From assembly GCA_944324315.1 (NCBI GenBank), contig CALUVW010000014.1:1-54161 (forward strand): a stretch of 54,161 nt of DNA, read 5' to 3'. The first letter of the stretch is position 1; each line of letters starts with the position of its first letter. Below the pieces are notes generated by a model. The model was not told the origin of the DNA. It ran no database searches and saw only the letters and a list, made by a program, of their open reading frames with translations. The DNA is from Candidatus Gastranaerophilales bacterium (GTDB lineage: Bacteria; Cyanobacteriota; Vampirovibrionia; Gastranaerophilales; Gastranaerophilaceae). A program made the translations under genes and the position numbers. Positions 50,716-54,161 of this stretch are shown here, one piece after another.

Positions 50716-51396
50716 ATGAAAAAATCTGTAGTATTAATTTTAGCTATATTTTTAAGCATAAATCAATGTTTTGCCTGGAGTTGGTGGTGGGATAAGAAAG
50801 ACAACAAATCATCAGCAAAAGATACAAAAAACATTGAAGTTGATACAGAAGGCAAGGGTTATGTAGGCACATTACCGGATGTTTCAAAGAGTTTTTCAAC
50901 GTCTGAGCCTCAGACATCAAAACCTGCTTTTGAAAACGCGAAGGATTTTAATTCTGCGAATGAAATAAAACCTGTTCCGAGAGACAATCCTGCTTTTGTC
51001 AATATTATTCTAAAACCTGATAAACTTTCGCCATATTTAAACGATATAAATAATCTTCTGCCGCAGCTGGAAAATATCTTAACATGCATAGAAGAAAAAT
51101 ACGATGTGCAAAAATTTAATGCAAAAGTTTATTTTTTCAACAAGACTGTTGAATATTTACAAAAAAAATATTCTGGCATGCCTGAAAGCAACTATACATC
51201 TTTCAAAAAAATTCAAACACTGAGTACTCATGCACAATCGGTTGCAACATTAAGAGCAGAGGCGGAGAAATATAAACCTTACCTTGCTTACGCAGGGGCA
51301 GGGTATTTATATAACGAAAATGTTATTAATCAACAGCTTGATTATTTAAAAACAGAAATTGAAGATACAATTGTTGTAATAAAAGAAACAGAATAA
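50716..51396 (+). CDS. Secreted hypothetical protein
   Basis: 226 residues. Signal peptide MKKSVVLILAIFLSINQCFA, then a WSWWWDKKDNK patch, a low-complexity linker (about 35-95) and a helical C-terminal domain (DINNLLPQLENILTCIEEKY... to the end). No family recognised. It follows the Spy-like gene closely and may be cotranscribed with it. Its Trp-rich start after the cleavage site is unusual. Confidence 0.6.
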   Translation: MKKSVVLILAIFLSINQCFAWSWWWDKKDNKSSAKDTKNIEVDTEGKGYVGTLPDVSKSFSTSEPQTSKPAFENAKDFNSANEIKPVPRDNPAFVNIILKPDKLSPYLNDINNLLPQLENILTCIEEKYDVQKFNAKVYFFNKTVEYLQKKYSGMPESNYTSFKKIQTLSTHAQSVATLRAEAEKYKPYLAYAGAGYLYNENVINQQLDYLKTEIEDTIVVIKETE

Positions 51397-51415
51397 AACT
51401 TTAATGATAAAGAAG

Positions 51416-52192
51416 TTATTTAATTTGCCATTTTTTCTGTAGTTGTTCAAGTCTGCGTCTGCCTTGCAGATCTTGAATTATGTAATTAACTTTTTTTTGA
51501 AGTCTTTGAGAATTTTCATCTTTTCTGAATGCAATAGCGTAAGGTTCTTTTGAATATCTTTTCGGGAGCAGTTTTACAGATTTATCTTTTATTGCAAAAC
51601 TCAATAAAATAGAATCATCCGCAACTATTCCGTCTGCTTTTCCTGCTTTCAGTGCGTTATATGCATCAGTATAATTTTTATAACCTATAATATTAACACC
51701 CGGCACATTTCTTCTCAAACTTTTTTCGCTTGTTGAACCAAAAACAATAATAAGTTTTCCGCCTTCAAAATCTTTTAGGCTTGTTGCTTTGCTTGAACTT
51801 TTGACAAGAATAGCCTGCCCTGCAATATAATAAGGAGCCGAAAAGTCGAGAATTTGCTGTCTTTGATTTGTTATAGACATAGCTGCAATAAGCATATCTG
51901 CTTCGCCGGCACTTAGTTTCATAATACGATTTGAAGCAGTCACCGGAACAAATTCAATTTTATTTTCATCACCTAAAATTCCGTATGCGATAATTTTTGC
52001 GAGATCAACATCATATCCTGCAAAATTGCCGTCTTTATCCTTAAACCCGAAAGGCGGAGCATCATCACGAACCCCGACAATCAATTTGTCACGCTGCAGA
52101 ATTTTATTGTAATCATCATTGGTTACTTCTTTTTTACCGCAAGCGCTAAATATAAAACATATAAGTAATAAAGCTAAAAAAATTTTTTTCAT
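51416..52192 (-). CDS. Amino-acid ABC transporter substrate-binding lipoprotein
   Basis: About 258 residues from the ATG at 52192 (MKKIFLALLLICFIFSACGK), which gives a lipoprotein signal with lipobox FSAC. The family's type II SBP motifs follow: LIVGVRDDAPPFGFKD, GYDVDLAKIIAYGIL (near 57), DMLIAAMSITNQRQQILDFS (near 97), PYYIAGQAILVK. It binds a polar amino acid in the periplasm. No permease or ATPase genes are next to it here, so it may serve a transporter encoded elsewhere. Confidence 0.92.
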   Translation of the reverse strand: MKKIFLALLLICFIFSACGKKEVTNDDYNKILQRDKLIVGVRDDAPPFGFKDKDGNFAGYDVDLAKIIAYGILGDENKIEFVPVTASNRIMKLSAGEADMLIAAMSITNQRQQILDFSAPYYIAGQAILVKSSSKATSLKDFEGGKLIIVFGSTSEKSLRRNVPGVNIIGYKNYTDAYNALKAGKADGIVADDSILLSFAIKDKSVKLLPKRYSKEPYAIAFRKDENSQRLQKKVNYIIQDLQGRRRLEQLQKKWQIK

Positions 52193-52221
52193 AATATTTT
52201 TATAATACTTTAAACAAAAAA

Positions 52222-52240
52222 GCCGGACAAGTTGTCCGGC
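52222..52240 (-). terminator. Intrinsic terminator for the YadA-like gene
   Basis: GCCGGACAA (52222-52230) pairs with TTGTCCGGC (52232-52240). On the minus strand the hairpin is followed by TTTTTTG, as expected for the end of the 52263-54161 gene, 22 nt past its stop. Confidence 0.9.
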
Positions 52241-52262
52241 AAAATTATTAATAACCAAAATT

Positions 52263-54161
52263 TTATTTTATTTTTGCTTCAAGTTGTTCAATGCGTTTTT
52301 CAAGTTCATTGATTCGTTGTTCTTGAGCTTTATATTTTGCATCGAGTTCTTTTATTGCATTTATCATGGCATAGAACATATCCTCAAAACGGATTCTAAG
52401 AAAACCGTCTTTTGCTTTGCTTACCGCATCAGGGAAGATTTTTTGCAAATCTTGTGCGATTACACCGACATGCGGTGTTTTCTTTTCATCTTTTTTAAAG
52501 GTATAGTTAAAGACTTTTAGTTGACGGATTTTGTCTAAGCCTGAGGTGTTTTCCTTGCCTACATATTTCAAGCGGTGGTCAGATATGTTGTTATTAAAAG
52601 TAAAATCTCCAATAGATATATCTTTATTATAATAATTTTCATTAGTAATAAATCTACTTTCATTTGAACCATATACATTTAAAAAATTATAATTTGTAGA
52701 TTCTTCTCTTATAAAAGTTAAACTTCCAGGCTCTCCACCAAGTATTGTTCTTCCCATAACAACTAAATTACCTGCTATATAAACTGTATGATCTGAAGAG
52801 CCAAGAAAAATTGTATCCTTCTTATCTCCATCTCGAGGCACCTCATGAGTACTACCATCAGAAGCAATACATACATTATTGCTGCCAGTTACATATTTAC
52901 ATGCATTTTCACCTATTGCTATAGTATTTGTACCATTACCACTTGCTCCAGAACCTATTGCGATACTATTCGTTTTTACAGCATTAGCATCATTACCTAT
53001 TGCTATAGCACCTGTTGCTGTTGCATCAGCATTACAACTCTGTGTTGTAGCATCCAGTTTGTGGCAACCTGAGCCAATTGCAACAGAATTTTGACCTGTT
53101 GCTCTAGCATTTCTTCCTATAGCTACAGAGGCCTTATCTACTATTGTATAAGTTGCACTACTTGGACTTCCATATGCTAAAGCTCCGCTACCTATCGCTA
53201 CTGCTCCGCTAAATGCTTCAGAATCATAGCCTATTGCTACAGATTCACGTCCTTCTATACGACTATTGGCTCCTATTGATACATTATAGTCCGGAGGAAA
53301 ATAATCACGGTGCTCAAACTCATCAGCCTTAGGTCTTTGCGCAGCTGCATTATGACCTATGGCCACATTATATGCGCCGCTACCATTCACTACACTACCA
53401 GAATAATTTCTTGAAAAAGCCAAACTGTTTGAACCGATTGCTACATTATAATAATTACCTTGTTTCTGTGATTCAGAAGGATCCCAGCCTGAATCATATA
53501 CTACACTTGGAACACCTGCATTTGTTCCGATTGAGACACTGTAACCTGAACTCAATGCTCCATTTCCGATTGAAATGCCGTCAGTATCAGGGGCTGATGG
53601 TTCGGTCCCTATCGCTATTGAGTTTTCTCCGCTTGTACAATCGCTGCTATTTGTATCATTCCTCGTTCCTATGTATATTGCCCCTTTTGCCATAGCTTTT
53701 GCTTGACGACCTATTGCTATACTATCGGTTCCATCGGCGATTGTACGATTTTTATCAATATGCCCCTGAGCAGAGCCGATTGCTATTGAATTGTTTCCTT
53801 GAGCTAAAGCATTAGTCCCTATAGCTGTAGAAAAAATTGCTCTAGCAGAAGTATGTTCGCGTGCTGATGAACCAGAATCATTTATATAACTTCCAATGGC
53901 TATTGAAAAATTTTGATCTGCCTGCGCTCCGGAACCCAGTGCTATTGCGCCAATTCCGAGTGCACGAGCATTATTCATTTTTGTAGCATGAGAATCATGT
54001 GAGCCAATTGCTATTGAATTTTTTCCTTTTGATTCAGCAAGTTGACCTATAGCTATACTGTTATTTACTGATATATCACTAGAATTAGCCTGATAACCCA
54101 AACCTATGTTATTACTTCCGCTTACATAACGCAGAGCATGTACACCTATAGCAGTATTGTT
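52263..54161 (-). CDS. YadA-like head-repeat surface protein with C-terminal S74 chaperone domain, 5' end cut
   Basis: The frame continues past the last internal start to base 54161 (upstream residues NNTAIGVHALRYVSGSNNIG), so the N-terminus is missing; about 632 residues are visible. About 21 YadA/Hia head repeats of the [NS]-[SV]-[IV]-A-I-G kind fill the visible N-terminal 420 residues, a left-handed beta-roll. A stalk-like region follows (FIREESTNYNFLNVYGSN). The C-terminal 110 residues form an S74-type intramolecular chaperone: ISDHRLKYVG with the Ser/Lys pair, HVGVIAQDLQKIFPDAV, and a final coiled coil (QRINELEKRIEQLEAKIK). There is no YadA beta-barrel anchor. It may be a self-trimerising fibre. 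Confidence 0.85.
   Translation of the reverse strand, partial: NNTAIGVHALRYVSGSNNIGLGYQANSSDISVNNSIAIGQLAESKGKNSIAIGSHDSHATKMNNARALGIGAIALGSGAQADQNFSIAIGSYINDSGSSAREHTSARAIFSTAIGTNALAQGNNSIAIGSAQGHIDKNRTIADGTDSIAIGRQAKAMAKGAIYIGTRNDTNSSDCTSGENSIAIGTEPSAPDTDGISIGNGALSSGYSVSIGTNAGVPSVVYDSGWDPSESQKQGNYYNVAIGSNSLAFSRNYSGSVVNGSGAYNVAIGHNAAAQRPKADEFEHRDYFPPDYNVSIGANSRIEGRESVAIGYDSEAFSGAVAIGSGALAYGSPSSATYTIVDKASVAIGRNARATGQNSVAIGSGCHKLDATTQSCNADATATGAIAIGNDANAVKTNSIAIGSGASGNGTNTIAIGENACKYVTGSNNVCIASDGSTHEVPRDGDKKDTIFLGSSDHTVYIAGNLVVMGRTILGGEPGSLTFIREESTNYNFLNVYGSNESRFITNENYYNKDISIGDFTFNNNISDHRLKYVGKENTSGLDKIRQLKVFNYTFKKDEKKTPHVGVIAQDLQKIFPDAVSKAKDGFLRIRFEDMFYAMINAIKELDAKYKAQEQRINELEKRIEQLEAKIK

Noticed and set aside
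52845-53094. Cys/Thr/Ile-rich plus-strand frames
   Set aside because: They are shadows of the repetitive YadA-like head gene on the other strand.

Overview
The window comes from an AT-rich diderm (two-membrane) bacterium. Outer-membrane traits are a LolA-like carrier with an MMPL exporter, a Wza-like SLBB export protein and a YadA-like surface head protein. The low GC, the very short intergenic gaps and short N-terminal tags such as IPSFCGY (16070-16993) recall gut Gastranaerophilales (non-photosynthetic Cyanobacteria/Melainabacteria). That taxonomic guess is inference; no rRNA is present to test it.

Layout. (1) 1-10523: a type II fatty-acid/polyketide-like cluster whose gene order closely follows aryl polyene (APE) clusters. 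One arm (minus strand) carries a chain-length-factor-like ketosynthase, an acyltransferase, two ACPs, a membrane protein, a fused AMP-ligase/dehydratase, a thioesterase, a LolA-like protein and an MMPL exporter cut by the window edge. The other arm (plus strand) carries a ketosynthase, a dehydratase, a ketoreductase and a second ketosynthase. A 391-bp stretch full of nested inverted repeats lies inside the minus-strand operon. (2) 10500-17614: housekeeping and small genes: ABC-F ATPase, beta-carbonic anhydrase, a ferritin-like protein, an amylase-like protein, a protein-kinase-like protein and ferritin. (3) 17798-25205: a fusion of an EndoQ-type PHP nuclease to a UvrD-type helicase, then an operon-like run of two CoA-activase-related (DUF2229-type) proteins, a PHP phosphoesterase and a radical SAM enzyme. 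(4) 25259-42690: envelope polysaccharide. This has an SLBB export protein, a lipid kinase, a radical SAM enzyme and a PAP2 phosphatase, followed by an eight-gene minus-strand operon (initiating sugar transferase, tandem GT4, Wzy-like, HAD-containing protein, GT-like, acyltransferase, Wzx, Wzz). (5) 42990-49485: an XRE regulator and what looks like a compact polymorphic toxin/immunity locus. It has one full-length toxin-like gene with its membrane immunity candidate, then an inverted array of orphan C-terminal toxin modules, each followed by a small multi-TM immunity candidate. Two tRNA-Ala genes (GGC and TGC anticodons) bracket it; bcp lies inside this interval and a disrupted gene remnant sits at one end. 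(6) 49587-54161: mini-RNase III, two secreted proteins, an amino-acid-binding lipoprotein and a YadA-like head protein ending in an S74-type chaperone domain, cut by the right edge.

The likeliest novel system is the toxin/immunity array at 43.6-49.0 kb. All its C-terminal modules share a D-x-Y-D-[FY] motif, three of them begin at or are cut at the same SEEL-type junction, and the paired immunity genes are mosaics. The APE-like cluster with a fused ligase/dehydratase, and the EndoQ-helicase fusion, come next.
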